Source: Mercenaria mercenaria (lineage: Eukaryota; Mollusca; Bivalvia; Venerida; Veneridae). Taken from it: a DNA stretch of 64,000 nucleotides. Position 1 is the first letter of the stretch, and each line of letters opens with the position of its first letter. Shown piece by piece: positions 36,801-48,724 of the stretch. The translations under genes were made by a program, and so were the position numbers. A model generated the notes under the pieces. That model saw nothing but the letters and a program-made list of their open reading frames with translations, did not search any database and had not been told where the DNA came from. The stretch spans positions 72,731,001-72,795,000 of the forward strand of contig NC_069366.1 of assembly GCF_021730395.1 (NCBI RefSeq), read 5' to 3'.

Positions 36801-37903
36801 CGGCCAACAGTGATTTAATCAGCTTATTGTCATCAGTCAGCAGTGTTTTAATCAGGTTATTGTCATCAGTCAACATTGGTTTGATCTTGTTATTGCCATA
36901 AGTCAAAAGTGGCTTAATCGGGTAATTGTCATCAGTCTGCAGTGGTTTTATCAGGTTATAGCCATCGGCCAACAGTGGTTTTTTCAGGTTATAGTCATCA
37001 GACAACAGTGGTTTAGACAAGTTATTTTCATCAGTCAACAGAGGTTTTATCAGGTTATTGTCATCAGTCAACACTGGTTTGATTCGTTTATTGTCATCAG
37101 TCAAAAGTGGTTTAATCGGGTTATGCTCATCAGTCAACAGTGATTTAATCAGGTTGTTGTCATCGTTCAACAGTGGTTTTATCAGGTTATTGTCATCAGT
37201 CAACACTGGTTGGATCAGGTTATTGTCATCAGTCAAAAGTTGTTTAATCGGGTTATTGTCATCAGTCAACATTGATTTAATCAGGTTATTGTCATCAGTC
37301 AACAGTGGTTTATTCTGGTTGTTGTCATCGTTCAACAGTTTTTATCAGGTTATCGGCATCCGTCAACAGTGGTTTAATCAGGTTATTGTCATCAGTCAAC
37401 TGTGGTTTAATCAGGTTATTGTTATCAGTCAATAGTGGTTTTTTCTGGTTATTGTCATCAGTCAACAGTGGTTTTATCAGGTTTTAGTCATCAGTCAACA
37501 GTGGTTTAACCAGGTTATTGTTATCAGTCAACAGTGGTTTTATCAGGTTATTGGCATCAGTCAACAGTGGTTTAATTAGATTAATGACATTAGTCAATAC
37601 AAAAGTGTTTTAATCAGGTTATTGTAATCATTCAACAGTGCTTTTATCTGGTTATTGTCATCAGTCAAAACTGATTTTATCACGTTATTGTCATGAGTCA
37701 ACAGTGGTTTAATCAGGTTATTGTCAACAGTCAATACAATAGTGTTTTAATCAATTTATTGTCATCAGTCAATACAATAGTGTTTAATCACGTTATTGTC
37801 ATCAGTCAATACAACAGTGGTTTAATCAGGTTATTGTCATCACTCAACAGTGGTGCAATCAGATAATTGTCAACAGTGGTTTTATTAGGTTATTGTCATC
37901 AGA
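33881..37903. repeat. 4 kb minisatellite, 33 bp unit (~120 copies)
   Basis: The consensus unit runs 'cagtggtttaatcaggttat' then 'tgtcatcagtcaa' (33 bp, 11 codons). Variants replace cagtcaa by cagtctg or cggccaa, and gttattg by gttcttg. Because 33 is divisible by three and the unit has no stop in some frames, long open frames appear on both strands (11-residue periods such as TDDNNLIKPLL on minus and SSVNSGLIRLL on plus). They break repeatedly and lack a gene context, so I treat them as non-coding. In 35,100-35,400 two unit types alternate as a 66 bp dimer. Copies decay toward 37,600-37,900. Confidence 0.95.
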
Positions 37904-37934
37904 CATCGCACCACACCACAATACATCACACCAC

Positions 37935-38027
37935 AACACACACACACACACACACACGCACACACACACACACGCACACACACACACACACACACTCACA
38001 CGCACACACACACCACCACCACCACGA
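37935..38027. repeat. CA/CAC microsatellite
   Basis: A run of CA dinucleotides with occasional G or T substitutions, passing into CAC trinucleotides. It lies directly after the 33 bp array. Confidence 0.95.
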
Positions 38028-38346
38028 GGTTTGACTGTACTAGTCTTTATAAAATACGCGCCATAGGTTTTCACAAATGCACTTATTGACCTCTGACCTT
38101 GTTTTGTGACTAGTATGACCCTTAGAAGGCGACAGCCTCCCCTCACCCCTCCCTGAAAATTTTCCAATGCTTATAAAGTTAACAAAGAACATGACTGTCG
38201 GGCATTAACAATAATGCCACCAAAAGCAATTTCTAGACCTCTTTTTCGGATATATATACTAAGAAAATCTACGGTTCAAATAATTTGAATATACCCTGGT
38301 AACAAGATATACTACCTCCTTAATACAAGCTACCAAATGCTGATAT

Positions 38347-39282
38347 AACAAGAGCTGTCTCCATAGGATGACACATGCCCCCGATGGCACTCTGAATGAA
38401 TAGTTATGGCTGATGTTAGAGTTTAGGACCTTTGACCTACGGACCTGGGTCTTGAGCGCGACACGTCGTCTTACTGTGGTACACATTCATGCCCAATAAT
38501 TTTAAAATCCATGCATGAATGACAAAGATATGGACCGGACACGCCCATCAATGCACTATCATGAAATATGACCTTTAACGTCTAAGTGTGACCTTGACCT
38601 TTGAGCTACGGACCTGGGTCTTGTGCGCGACACATCGTCTTACTGTGGTACACATTCATGCCAAGTTATTTGAAAATCCATCCATGGATGACAAAGATAT
38701 GGACCGGACACGAATGCACTATTATGAAAAATGACCTTAAACGTCTAAGTGTGACCTTGACCTTTGAGCTACGGACCTGGGTCTGGCGCGCGACACGTCG
38801 TCTTACTGTGGTACACATTCATGCCAAGTTATTTGAAAATCAATCCATCGATGACAAAGATATTGATCGGACACGAATGCAGTATCATGAAAAATGACCT
38901 TTAACGTCTAAGTGTGACCTTGACCTTTGAGCTACAGACCTGGGTCTTGCGCGCGACACGTCGTCTTACTGTGGTACATATTCATGCCAAGTTATTTGAA
39001 AATCCATCCATCCATGACAAAGATATGGACCGGACACGAATGCAGTATCATGAAAAATGACTTTTAACGTCTAAGTGTGACCTTGATCTTTGAGCTACGG
39101 ACCTGGGTCTTGCACGCGACACGTCTACTTACTGTGGTACACATTCATGCCAAGTTATTTGAAAATCCATCTATCGATGACAAAGATATGGACCGGACAC
39201 GAAAATTACGGACAGACAGACTGACAGACTGACAGACCGACAGACGGTTCAAAAACTATATGCCTCCCTTCGGGGGCATAAA
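38347..39282. mobile_element. Hairpin-ended element with 163 bp tandem units
   Basis: It begins AACAAGAGctgtc (the reverse of the CTCTTGTT end seen in other elements here) and ends with the hairpin atgcctccc/gggggcat. Five units start at 'ggacctgggtctt' near 38,441, 38,610, 38,773, 38,936 and 39,099. The spacing is 163 bp after the first. Units are very similar, so the array is fairly young. A 'gacagactgaca' tract precedes the right hairpin. Confidence 0.8.
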
Positions 39283-39795
39283 AATAATAATAATAATGAT
39301 GATAATGATGATAATTATAATAGTAATTAAAATTCAGTCCGATTGAAGTTGACAAGATTTTAAAAACGTTTGTCACTTTCGAATATTTTTAAAGCCGATG
39401 TACAGAACTTACAGAATTAAAAAAGGTCATTCTGAAATTGGACTGAATTATTTTAACGTTCAATAGTACAATTGTAAAACTTACTGTTTCATTTTGAAAG
39501 CTGAGCATTAACATACATACATGTGATGAAGCCGTTTTGGCCTTACCATTGAACCTGAACTTGTTTCACTTAACTGTGTGCTTTTCAAAAGATACACTAC
39601 AATCTCAGATATGTTATCGTCCCGGCCACAAATTATTAATTTATCTAGATAGTTAATCATTGTTATCAATGTCATAATTTATGTACAATCTATTGTGTTA
39701 TAACGAGGATCTCGTAACAAAGAAGTTAACAAAAGTTGAAGTAAGCTTATTTCATTTTTACTAATTGAACATTTAAACTTTGATTACCTTGCAAC
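39283..39795. other. Upstream region of the BTB-BACK gene
   Basis: A short 'ataataatgatgat' microsatellite near 39,285-39,325, then AT-rich sequence. No promoter motif can be assigned with confidence. Confidence 0.4.
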
Positions 39796-42700
39796 ATGCA
39801 GTTTTATGAAGAAAATAGGAGACCTGAATCCAACCGGAAGTTCCTTATTAAGCAAGTAGAAGAACAGTCGGACTGGTGTGATGTCACACTGAGAATTGGA
39901 CCATGGGTATGTAAATTTTTAATAGAATTGATTTCTTATTATACAGCTACATTAATTTTACATCGTCTTCCTTAAGAAATTGTTTAAATTGTTCATTTAG
40001 TCATTTAGCAAGGTATCAGCCAACGAATGTAAGACAAAATTGCCATCACCCCCGCCCTCCCGCCCTTCCACCCCGCCCCCCTCCCCCTCCACACACACAC
40101 TATCCACACATACACACCACCACCACCACCACTTTGAAATGTGGGGGGCGGGGAGTGGGGCGGGACGGTGGTTAAGAGGGATTTTCTCCGGGAGTGGTTT
40201 TGTCCGCATTCCTTGGTCAATAACCATAAGATTACATTTTTATCTTCTTTTTTTTTTAAGATAAAATAATAATTATGCTAGAAATATAGAAATTTCTTTT
40301 GTTGTACACTTCCATGCCTTCAGCTATAACCTGGTGGCGGAATTTAAAGGCTGATACTTTACCATACAAATGAGACTCTATTGGTATGAGTATCTCAGCT
40401 TCATCGTTCTACCAGGGGCCTCCGTGGCCGAGTGGTTAGAGTCGTTGACTTCAAACCATTTGCCCCTCATCGATGTGGGTTCAAAACCTCATTTGGGGCG
40501 TAGAATTCTTCACGTGAGGAAGCCATCCAGCTGGCTTACGGAAGGTCGGTGGTTCTACCCAGGTGCCTGCTCGTGATGAAATATGCACGGAGGGGCACCT
40601 GGGGTCTTCCTCCACCATTAAAGCTGGAAAGTCGCCATATGACCTAAAATTGTGTCGGTGCGACAATAAACCCAACAAAATAAATAAATAAATCATCGTT
40701 CTACCGAAACAAACGAGATTTATAATTTGATTGGTCAGCCAGTCTAAAAAGTCTCTCCTTTTAAAAACTAGATATCAACTGCCTTTTCGAAAAAAATATT
40801 AAGCTGTTATCCACCGGAAAATTGTCATAATATGAGCCGTGTCATGAGAAAACCAACATAGTGGGTTTGCGACCAGCATGGATCCAGACCAGCCTGCGCA
40901 TCCGCGCAGTCTGGTCAGGCTCCATGCTGTTCGCTTTTAAAGCCTATTGGAATTGGAGAAACTGTTAGCGAACAGCATGGATCCTGACCAGACTGCGCGG
41001 ATGCGCAGGCTGGTCTGGATCCATGCTGGTCGCAAACCCACTATGTTGGTTTTCCCATGGCACGGCTCAATTATAAACTTGCGTCGGCGATTGAGTTTGA
41101 TTGTTAATTTTTCATATCTAACATATCATCAAGAGCAATCTGATATGTTTGATACAGGTAGGTGAGGATTACGCAAACAAATTCGATAAAAATGTTTCAA
41201 TTTCTATAAACATTCGTTAAATGAATCTAACGCCGATTATCAATTTCGGTGCAAATAAAATGATTGCAGTTTTTTAGAACTGTTGATTGTACTCCATTAA
41301 TATCATTTGTTTGTAATATATATTCTCGATCTATAGTGATCAAGTTCACTTTCATAATTGGAATATATAGCTTTCGTTGTCCGAGCTTTCAAGACAATTT
41401 ATGAATTTTACTGATTATTTTTTATAAAATAAAAACAATCTCCAGATCTCACTTTACTTTTCTAAGTACTTAGAATGAAACACACAGTGCAGTCTCTGTA
41501 ACAATAACTGATTTACCCGCCCGCTTAGCTCAGTAGGTAGAGCGTCGGTCTACGGATCGCGGAGCCGTGAGTTCGATCCTCGGGCTGGGCGTATGTTCTC
41601 CGTGACTATTTGATAAACGACATTGTGTCTGAAATCATAGTCCTCCACCTTTGATTCATGTGGGGAAGTAGGCAGTTACTTGCGGAGAACAGGTTAGTAC
41701 TGGTACAGAATCCAGGAACACTGATTAGGTTAACTGCCTGCCGTTACATGACTGAAATACTGTTGAAAAACGGCGTTAAACCCAAAACAAATAAACAAAC
41801 AAACAATAACTGATTTTTTTTCTAGATTGTTGCTTTCTGTGCTTTATTCTTATACTGTATGTAAATTTTTAATAGAACGTGACAATATTAACGTCATTTC
41901 GGCGCCAGACAGGCACCTAGAAAAGTACTTCTATATTTCATCCTATTTTATATGAAAAAAATTACGAGCATTAGTTTGCACATCATACTGAATTCATTAT
42001 AAGGCACGCAGAATAACTCGCGCGCATACTGTTGTTTATCGCAGAATATACAATGTATAAATATTCTTTCTTTGATCAACTGGCAAACAAATCGAGTCAT
42101 TTCATAATTTAAAAAATACATCATCTAGTACCTCAATGAAAATACTGTTTATTGCAGGAGAAGAAATTTCATGGCTGTGTTCTGGTTGCCAGTCCGTTCT
42201 TTGATCAGATACTGAAGAGTAATTTTTTAGAGAAACAGACAGGTAGGCCTACTTGTAAAAGTTCATTTTATTTTTCAACTTTAATTGCGATGTCTTTCTT
42301 TCTACTATTCTAATGTTTTAAAAGTAATACTAAACAGCATTTTACTTTGTTTGACATACTACAGAAGTGTTTATGACAAACCTAATAATAGCTTTAGGCA
42401 GAGAAAAGAAACCATAATTACGTGATTTCCGGTATATACGAGTACAGTACAGTGGTACATCTACAACTTGGTTATAACACCATCAACTGGTTGAAAGTTA
42501 CACATGTAAGTGTGACCTTCAGGAAAGATCGAACATCTAAAATGCGTGCACTATAAGCTGAAAATCCGCTACCAACATTTAAGCAAGTGGCTTCGTCAGA
42601 ACTGTTACTCCAAAGTAGATTTTAAAAATGAAACAACACTTTTTTTTAATTCAGACACTTTACATTACTTGATTAAGATAATAGACTCGTACTGACAGTC

Positions 42701-45100
42701 GGCGGTTCCCGTGCGATCATACGCATCCACCATATACGATTTAAGCATTTTTCTGCTATTTCAGAATTTTATTTTCATAACAACCGGATAATGCCGAAAT
42801 CGCAAACGGAGAATACGGAAACGAACGGAAATCGCCGATTGTCGCTGATCATTACGGGACCACTACCTTAAGTACATTTTTTTCACCCAAAATGATAAAT
42901 TGAATATTTATTTCTATAAACACAGCATACCAACTTTAAACAAGCATAAACCACGTAGCGATGAAACAGCAGATTTATAATATCTTTTGAATCTTCCCAT
43001 CCACCTCCTGCATTGCAAATGCTAATTATAATACTGTGGATCGGGATATTGGGTGTGAGTTCGTATGTGTTCCAAAATGATGAAAATAAATCACCAAAAC
43101 AGCATGAGTGAAAATGTCATTTATTTCACTAAATGACGATTAACTAAAATATAAAATATATTAATCTTATTTGTAATTATAAAGCAACTGAATTTTAGCC
43201 ACTTCTGAAAATACATAGTGGGCTACAAAAACCGCCACCAGCAATGACATTGAGCGCCCTACCGTACACCCACAAAAACACAAATCACAGCAGCTTAAAA
43301 CAGTCTAGTGTATAATATCTTCTTGGGGCGTGTTTTATGTAATGCGCCTAACAATTGAGTAAATTAGCTCAATTTTATGATTGCAGGAAAGATTGAAATG
43401 GCAATAGGTACACCGGTCACCTTGGAAATGGCAGTTATGTTTCTGTATGGAAGGAAACCTTTGTTTACAGAAGAGAATATCGAGCAAATGATGGATTTGG
43501 CAGAGTTTCTCCTTATTCCAAACTTGAAGGCAGCATGCGTACATTGGATTACTAGGTTAAACATCACGGAGGGCAATTGTATCAATATTATACAGCTTTC
43601 AAGCCTTTATGACCTTTACATTCCTGAATGTGAAGAATATTTTGAAGGACATTGCTCGAAACGCTTCAACACAATCAGTCGCTTAACTTAACAAAAGAAT
43701 CTGTCCAGGCACTATTTTTGGATCCGAAACTCTCGTATGTACCCATGGATTTAAAGATAAACTTTCTAGTTAGATGGGCAAATGCTTATCCTGAAAGCAG
43801 GATGAACGACGTATTTAAAGGACTATTGGAAACAACGATTGATTTGATCGATCTCAGTAGGTCGGTGCTAGAGGCGCTAAGTAAAGATAAAAGGTTAAAA
43901 GATTTTATAGATTTTGAAGAAATACTAGGCAGTCCAAGGAACGAACACGCAAAACATCGCGTTTTAATAATGAAAAGTTACAGTGACAAAGAATTCTGGT
44001 GTCTAGATTTAGAAAGGGAGAAATGGTTCATAGTTACCTCAAGGTCATACGATGAAGAATGGTTTTGTCGGAATAACGTAATTTCTGGCTCGAGAAGCAC
44101 AGTACTATCAGAGATTTATTTCATGGACAAGGTGTCATCGAGTGTTCAAATACTAGACTTAGAGAGGGATACTTGCAAAACATACAACTTTGTCATAGCA
44201 GATAGAAGGACTAAGGCCGTACAACTCTTCAGTATGGTTGAAAACGTGTATGTTGTTGAAGTTATCGAAAAGATGAATGTTGACAGGTTGAACTACACTC
44301 TTTTTTCGCCAGAGGTAGACCTGAGCAGTCTTCTAAACTATATTTCTTGCCAAAGAACGATGAAAAGTGGTGGTTGCTGCAATATTGATATGTCAACACT
44401 TTATATCGGCACCATGGATAATGAGTGTATTGAGATGTCACGTATACTGGGTTTCGAAGGATTTGGGATATCACAAATCTGCGCAAATAAGGTCAATTCT
44501 CGTACAATTGTAGCAGTACTTTTCAAAACTAAGAAACATGTTTCAGTCTTGGACATCGACAACCGTAAAATTGAAACAAAACAAATTGAGACGGACGACA
44601 GCGATAAACTCGAACGATGTGAAGACGGGTTTGTAATTTACAATGGCGCTCGGTGTATTTGTTTAACCAATCTAGAACTGTCAACTCTTTCTACTAAGTA
44701 TGATGTGAAAGAAATCTTATTTGAAAATAAAGACGACTGTCGTCACAGTAAGTATCTCTTTCGCGGCAATAATTGGTATCGTTATTACCATGAGATACCC
44801 CAAGATCGCTACCAGTTTGAAACCGCTCTTCACAATGACGTCATTTCAAACATGTCTTTTAAAAAGTTAGAATGGAAACCGTTACCGCTTCCAGGACAGA
44901 TTTCGAAGCTCTTCAATCAGCACATGCACGATCTCCTGTTTCAGATCAGTCTTCCCAAAAGTAAGCTACTCTGCGACATAGAATGTCCTCATTGCAAGTT
45001 CGCTGGAAGAGCAACGGGAAATAGGGAATCAACATGGTCTTCCGACACAGATGATTTATATTATGACGATGGATATGACTACTACTTCGATTCTGATTGA
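39796..45100 (+). CDS. BTB-BACK (kelch-like) protein with a frame break
   Basis: There are three exons: 39,796-39,906 (donor ccatgg|gtatgt, phase 0), 42,158-42,242 (phase 1) and 43,387-45,100. The BTB fold reads WCDVTLRIGPW, then KKFHGCVLVASPFFDQIL, TLEMAVMFLYGRKPLFTEENIEQMMDLAEFL and IPNLKAACVHWI. A BACK domain follows: LNLTKESVQALFLDPKL then FLVRWANAYPESR. About 370 more residues with weak beta-propeller character (WCLDLEREKWF, IYFMDKVSSSVQILDL) end in an acidic, Tyr-rich tail. CPHC occurs near the end. Such proteins usually bind Cullin-3 and present substrates for ubiquitination, which is family knowledge. In exon 3 the BTB frame stops at 43,689, while the BACK frame is open from 43,652 to 45,100. 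A one-base frame difference therefore lies within ~43,652-43,689. It could be a sequence error, a recent mutation or true frameshifting. Intron 1 carries two SINEs and a palindromic element. Confidence 0.8.
40414..40692 (+). mobile_element. tRNA-derived SINE with 13 bp TSD (BTB intron 1)
   Basis: The head has 'ggcctccgtggccgagtgg' (A box tggccgagtgg) and a B-box-like gggttcaaaacc. The tail ends 'gtcggtgcgacaataaaccc' and (taaa)n. The exact duplication tcatcgttctacc lies at 40,401-40,413 and 40,693-40,705. The A-box region resembles tRNA-Ser/Leu. This is a different family from the SINE at 41,515. Confidence 0.88.
40831..41070. mobile_element. ~240 bp palindromic element, full copy 2
   Basis: Same sequence and layout as 30,946-31,191. 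Here the centre reads 'ttttaaagcctattggaattggagaaactg' and the arms keep the BamHI-like ggatcc motifs. It lies in BTB intron 1. Confidence 0.85.
41515..41802 (+). mobile_element. tRNA-derived SINE with 14 bp TSD (BTB intron 1)
   Basis: The head has an A box (tagctcagtagg) and a B box (gttcgatcctc). The acceptor stem pairs six of seven, but the anticodon stem pairs poorly. The body ends 'tgttgaaaaacggcgttaaa' plus an (aaac)n tail. The duplication acaataactgattt lies at 41,501-41,514 and 41,803-41,816. The tail is shared with the SINE at 18,796. Confidence 0.88.
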
Positions 45101-45324
45101 AAAACAAACAAAGAAATAACAGCAAAACAAAGACTTGTTTTAAAAGTCCGCTCGGAAATCATATTGAAGGCAAACAGTTTTATCTTTGACTTCTTGACTC
45201 TCATGATAATTGACGTGTGATGATGGTTCTTTTACTGGTTGATTATTGCGGATTCAGTTCTCGTATTACCTGACTTAAAGTAAAACAAACTTATTTTGGC
45301 AGTAGATGATTACTCTTCTTGCTA

Positions 45325-45330
45325 AATAAA
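45325..45330 (+). promoter_or_regulatory. Candidate polyadenylation signal of the BTB-BACK gene
   Basis: AATAAA about 225 nt after the stop codon, on the gene's strand. Confidence 0.4.
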
Positions 45331-45386
45331 TGGCTACGACTTCACACTTGCAAATAGATACTTAAATGATAACCCAAAATTGGTAA

Positions 45387-46023
45387 ATTATGTCTCCCCC
45401 GTACATATTGTTTTGGCCTTCTCCGTCCGTCTGCCCGTCCGTATTAAGCTTAGTCAAATTTCTAGCCGGATTTCGACGAAACTTCACAGGAATGATCAGT
45501 ACCAATCCTAGCTGTGCATATCGCCGGCACGTTCCCTTTCGCTACACAAAAAGGCCACAAGAGCTAAAAATAAAAAAGTCATGTCCGGCTTGCACAGGTC
45601 AAACTGCTGACTTGATTGACGAAACTTCATAAGAGTGATCAGTACCAAGCCTAGTTGTGCATATCGCCGGCACGTTTGGCTTCGCTGCACAAAATGGCCA
45701 CCAGAGCTAAAAATAGAAAAATACTGTCCGGTTTTCACAAGTCAAACTGCCGGCCGGATTTCGACGAAATTTCATAGGAGTGATCAGAACCAAGCCTAGT
45801 TGTGCACATCGCCGTCACGTTCTGCACCGCCGCACCAAATGGCCGCAAAAACTAAAGATAGAAAAAATTGTGTCCAGCTTTCACAGGTCAAACTGCTGGA
45901 CAGATTTCGACGAAACTTAACAGGAGTGGTCAGTACTAAGCCCAGTTGTGCATGTCGTCCACACGCTCCGCTTCGCTGCACAAAATAGCCGCCAGAGCTA
46001 AAGGTATACATATGGGGATACAT
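45387..46023. mobile_element. Element with ~143 bp tandem units
   Basis: It starts 'ttatgtctcccccgtacat' with a 'ccgtccgtctgcccgtccg' tract. About four units marked by 'gatttcgacgaaac' recur near 45,471, 45,614, 45,757 and 45,901. It ends near an inverted 'tggggataca'. Short frames on both strands reflect the repeat. Confidence 0.65.
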
Positions 46024-46379
46024 ATGTTTTTATGACAAAACACCAAGTTTAATCAACTTAACGTACAGAGTGAACGGCTTAAATCTATCAAAACGCTGCT
46101 ACAATGGACGCTTATCTAAAAAATGGAATGTTTGAATTTGTGCAGAAGGCTTAATGACCTTGAGAATGTCCACTGGGCGATTCACCGGAGTTCCCTGTTA
46201 GCGACTTTTTCAAGTTTCAGGTAACGTGTTAGACAAGTTTCAGTTTCGTTTTATCTTTGAGGAAGTTAAATCACAGAAGTATTTTTTTATATTATCCAGG
46301 GATTTTCCGGTTAGATTTAATCATCAGTTGTACAGTTGTACTTTGTTGTAGATGAGGCGTCTACCCGACTGTTAGGTAA

Positions 46380-46560
46380 GACTGAGTGACCACTTATTGT
46401 TACTTACTGTGGGTTCGAGTCCTTTCAGAATTAGGTTTGTTTTCTTACACTAATACGAGGAAGCCATTAACTTAAGCGCCGAACTTGTGGAATTTCAGTG
46501 GTTCCATAACATGTCCTTGCCTGATATAATGTGCAGAGGAAGAAATCTCGGTTCTTTGTC
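46380..46560 (+). mobile_element. Diverged SINE fragment
   Basis: A B-box-like gggttcgagtcc is followed by 'acgaggaagccattaac' and 'gcagaggaag', a diverged match to the body of the SINE at 40,414. The head is lost or decayed. Confidence 0.5.
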
Positions 46561-48627
46561 CGGGGCTTCAGCCACCACTACAGACAGTAAGTTATCTTGA
46601 ATGTCTGTATTGAAAATAAAACGCAGTTTTTGTCTACATTTTATTGCAAAACGTTATCGTACGTTATTCTTTGACCACTTTTATCTAAACAACATACAGA
46701 AATGTATTTCAGTTTGCATTTATGATAATCCTATTATATCGTCGCGACAGATGTGGTAAAATACCGTAAATATGATATAAATACACGAAAACTCCATGCT
46801 TAAACCTGCAGTTGGTGTTAAGGCAGTGCATCGGTCGAGAGTTTTCTGCTACAAAATGCTGTTTTACTCCGATAGTATTTTACAAATATACATTTGTTTG
46901 TAGGATAAGAATGTTGAAGATAACAATAAATCAATCTAGTTAGTTTGTAGCCACTTTTTATTTTTCTAAATTTATTTTATGGCTCTTTTTCATTTGCATG
47001 TGCAATTATAATAACTTTTCATACACTGTATGCATTATATCATATTAAAAGAAGCAGGTGTTGAACTACGAGTTCTAACAATACCAGTAAACGGTTCTCT
47101 CCAACAGTATTTCACAAAGATGTATAGCAGTTATTTATTTTTTTTATAGAAAACGTATTATTCTAAAACCAGATACAAGACACTCTGAAAATATTTTAAG
47201 TGCATAAGACAGACAGACAAAACAAAGCAATGAATATTAATGGATATTTTAATTTCAGTCCCTAGCCTGGTCTTAGGGACATAGACTTTACACTAAACAA
47301 AACGATTATGAACGATTTAGACTTCAACTATCAATTAGACTAGCTACTAGTCTGATAATAAATTGTTTATATATATATATTTGTATTTCCTTGTAAAATA
47401 TCTTTCATTTGTAGATTGCTCGTTGAATATCTTGCTGTATCATCTTACATTCGGCAGCAGGAAAAGGTAACCATGTTATAACTATGAAGGGAAGTAATTT
47501 AATATAAATATGAGAAGAGACTATGACTGGCAAATGTAAGGACTGTGACCAGTCTAACTATCAATATGAACGAAAACGATTAGGTCTGGTCGCGAAAATA
47601 AATGACATTGATAAGACTTTTACTCGGTATCTTTCCTGTGAAATTGTATCATGTAAATCTGACCTTTTTAGTATATTTTCCGTTTGAATCTCATTTTGGG
47701 ATGTAGGTTTCTTTCATGCGGGGAAGTCAGAGGTTCTAACCAGTACCACTCGTGCCTGAAATAGTGTTCCGATTGGCACGTGGGGTCTTCCACAAACAAG
47801 AAAATCAAATAAGTCTCCGTATGTTCTGACAGAAATCTCTTATGTATGTTTCATATTTACAATGATTGATATCCTTACCAAAAAACTTATAGAAGGAAGA
47901 AATAAAAATGGGGGTTTCATAAATAATTAAGCAATCGGAAGAAATTTAAAATCAATCGTCGTTCGAGTCTTCCGAGTCACATATTTAATTACTTTTTGAT
48001 TAACGGTAGTTTAAATTTGATTTTTCTCGGAAACATATTTAAAATATACTTAGAGCTATATCAAAATATGTATCTAGTTGTGCGCTTATTTGACCGGCTG
48101 ACACACCTACATATTATGTCAAAAGTCTACTAAAATCATATAAAGAGATATGTCACTCGGTGCAGTAAATGACAACAACACGGTATGTGTTGGTAGTGGT
48201 ATACAGAATTACCTGCATTTTTACACATAAAACACATTACTTGAATAAATATCAGCTCGAAATTAGATTTTCAGAGTTCAATTGCTACAAATAATACCGA
48301 GTTTTGTTTTGTTTCAAAAACGCATCCTCGTTATTTCCAACATTTATTACCACACATTATTATATGTCAAGCCGCCTATAAAACTGTATTATGTTGATTA
48401 GACCTTGACAACCTCTGACATAAAGGTATCGCTCAGGATGTAAATAACAAATCTTCTAATTATTAATACAAAATTAACGGCATTTTAATTAACCCATCAG
48501 TGTAAGTTATGCAATTGTAAACAAATGCGGTGTTTAGTGAATTACATGCGTAGAGGTCGGATGTAGGAGTGTTTCTGGATTCCTTATTGATTTTCCGCGT
48601 GTTTGTTTCTTTTAGAAGACATACAAA
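46561..48627. other. Intergenic with another SINE fragment
   Basis: Around 47,705-47,815 a piece ('gaagtcagaggttctaaccagtacc', 'ggcacgtggggtcttcc') resembles the body of the SINE at 40,414. Otherwise AT-rich with no recognised exon. Confidence 0.45.
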
Positions 48628-48724
48628 ATGTGTTACGTGTTAATCTTTGTATTTGCCATTATTACTGTAATACATTCCGCTCCAAAACTGGCAACAAAAA
48701 CGACATTTTGGGATATTCCAACGG
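48628..48724 (+). CDS. Candidate signal-peptide exon (distal leader)
   Basis: ATG opens 32 codons plus one base: MCYVLIFVFAIITVIHSAPK..., a clear signal peptide with likely cleavage after HSA. A strong donor follows (acgg|gtaagt) in phase 1. The next plus-strand exon with a phase 1 start is 55,354, more than 6 kb away, with the minus-strand TRIM-like gene between. Another leader at 55,075 has the same exit phase and a similar end (TPPG versus IPTG). It may be an alternative first exon of the VWC-like gene or the start of another gene whose later exons were not found. Confidence 0.5.

Noticed and set aside
33900-37335. Long minus-strand and plus-strand open frames made of 11-residue repeats
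   Set aside because: They follow from a 33 bp unit lacking stops. Frames exist on both strands at once and break many times, and no start context or splice signal supports them.
40040-40264. Pro/His/Ser-rich frame in BTB intron 1
   Set aside because: It is a low-complexity C/CA/CAC-rich tract with an opposing frame on the minus strand. It has no splice context.
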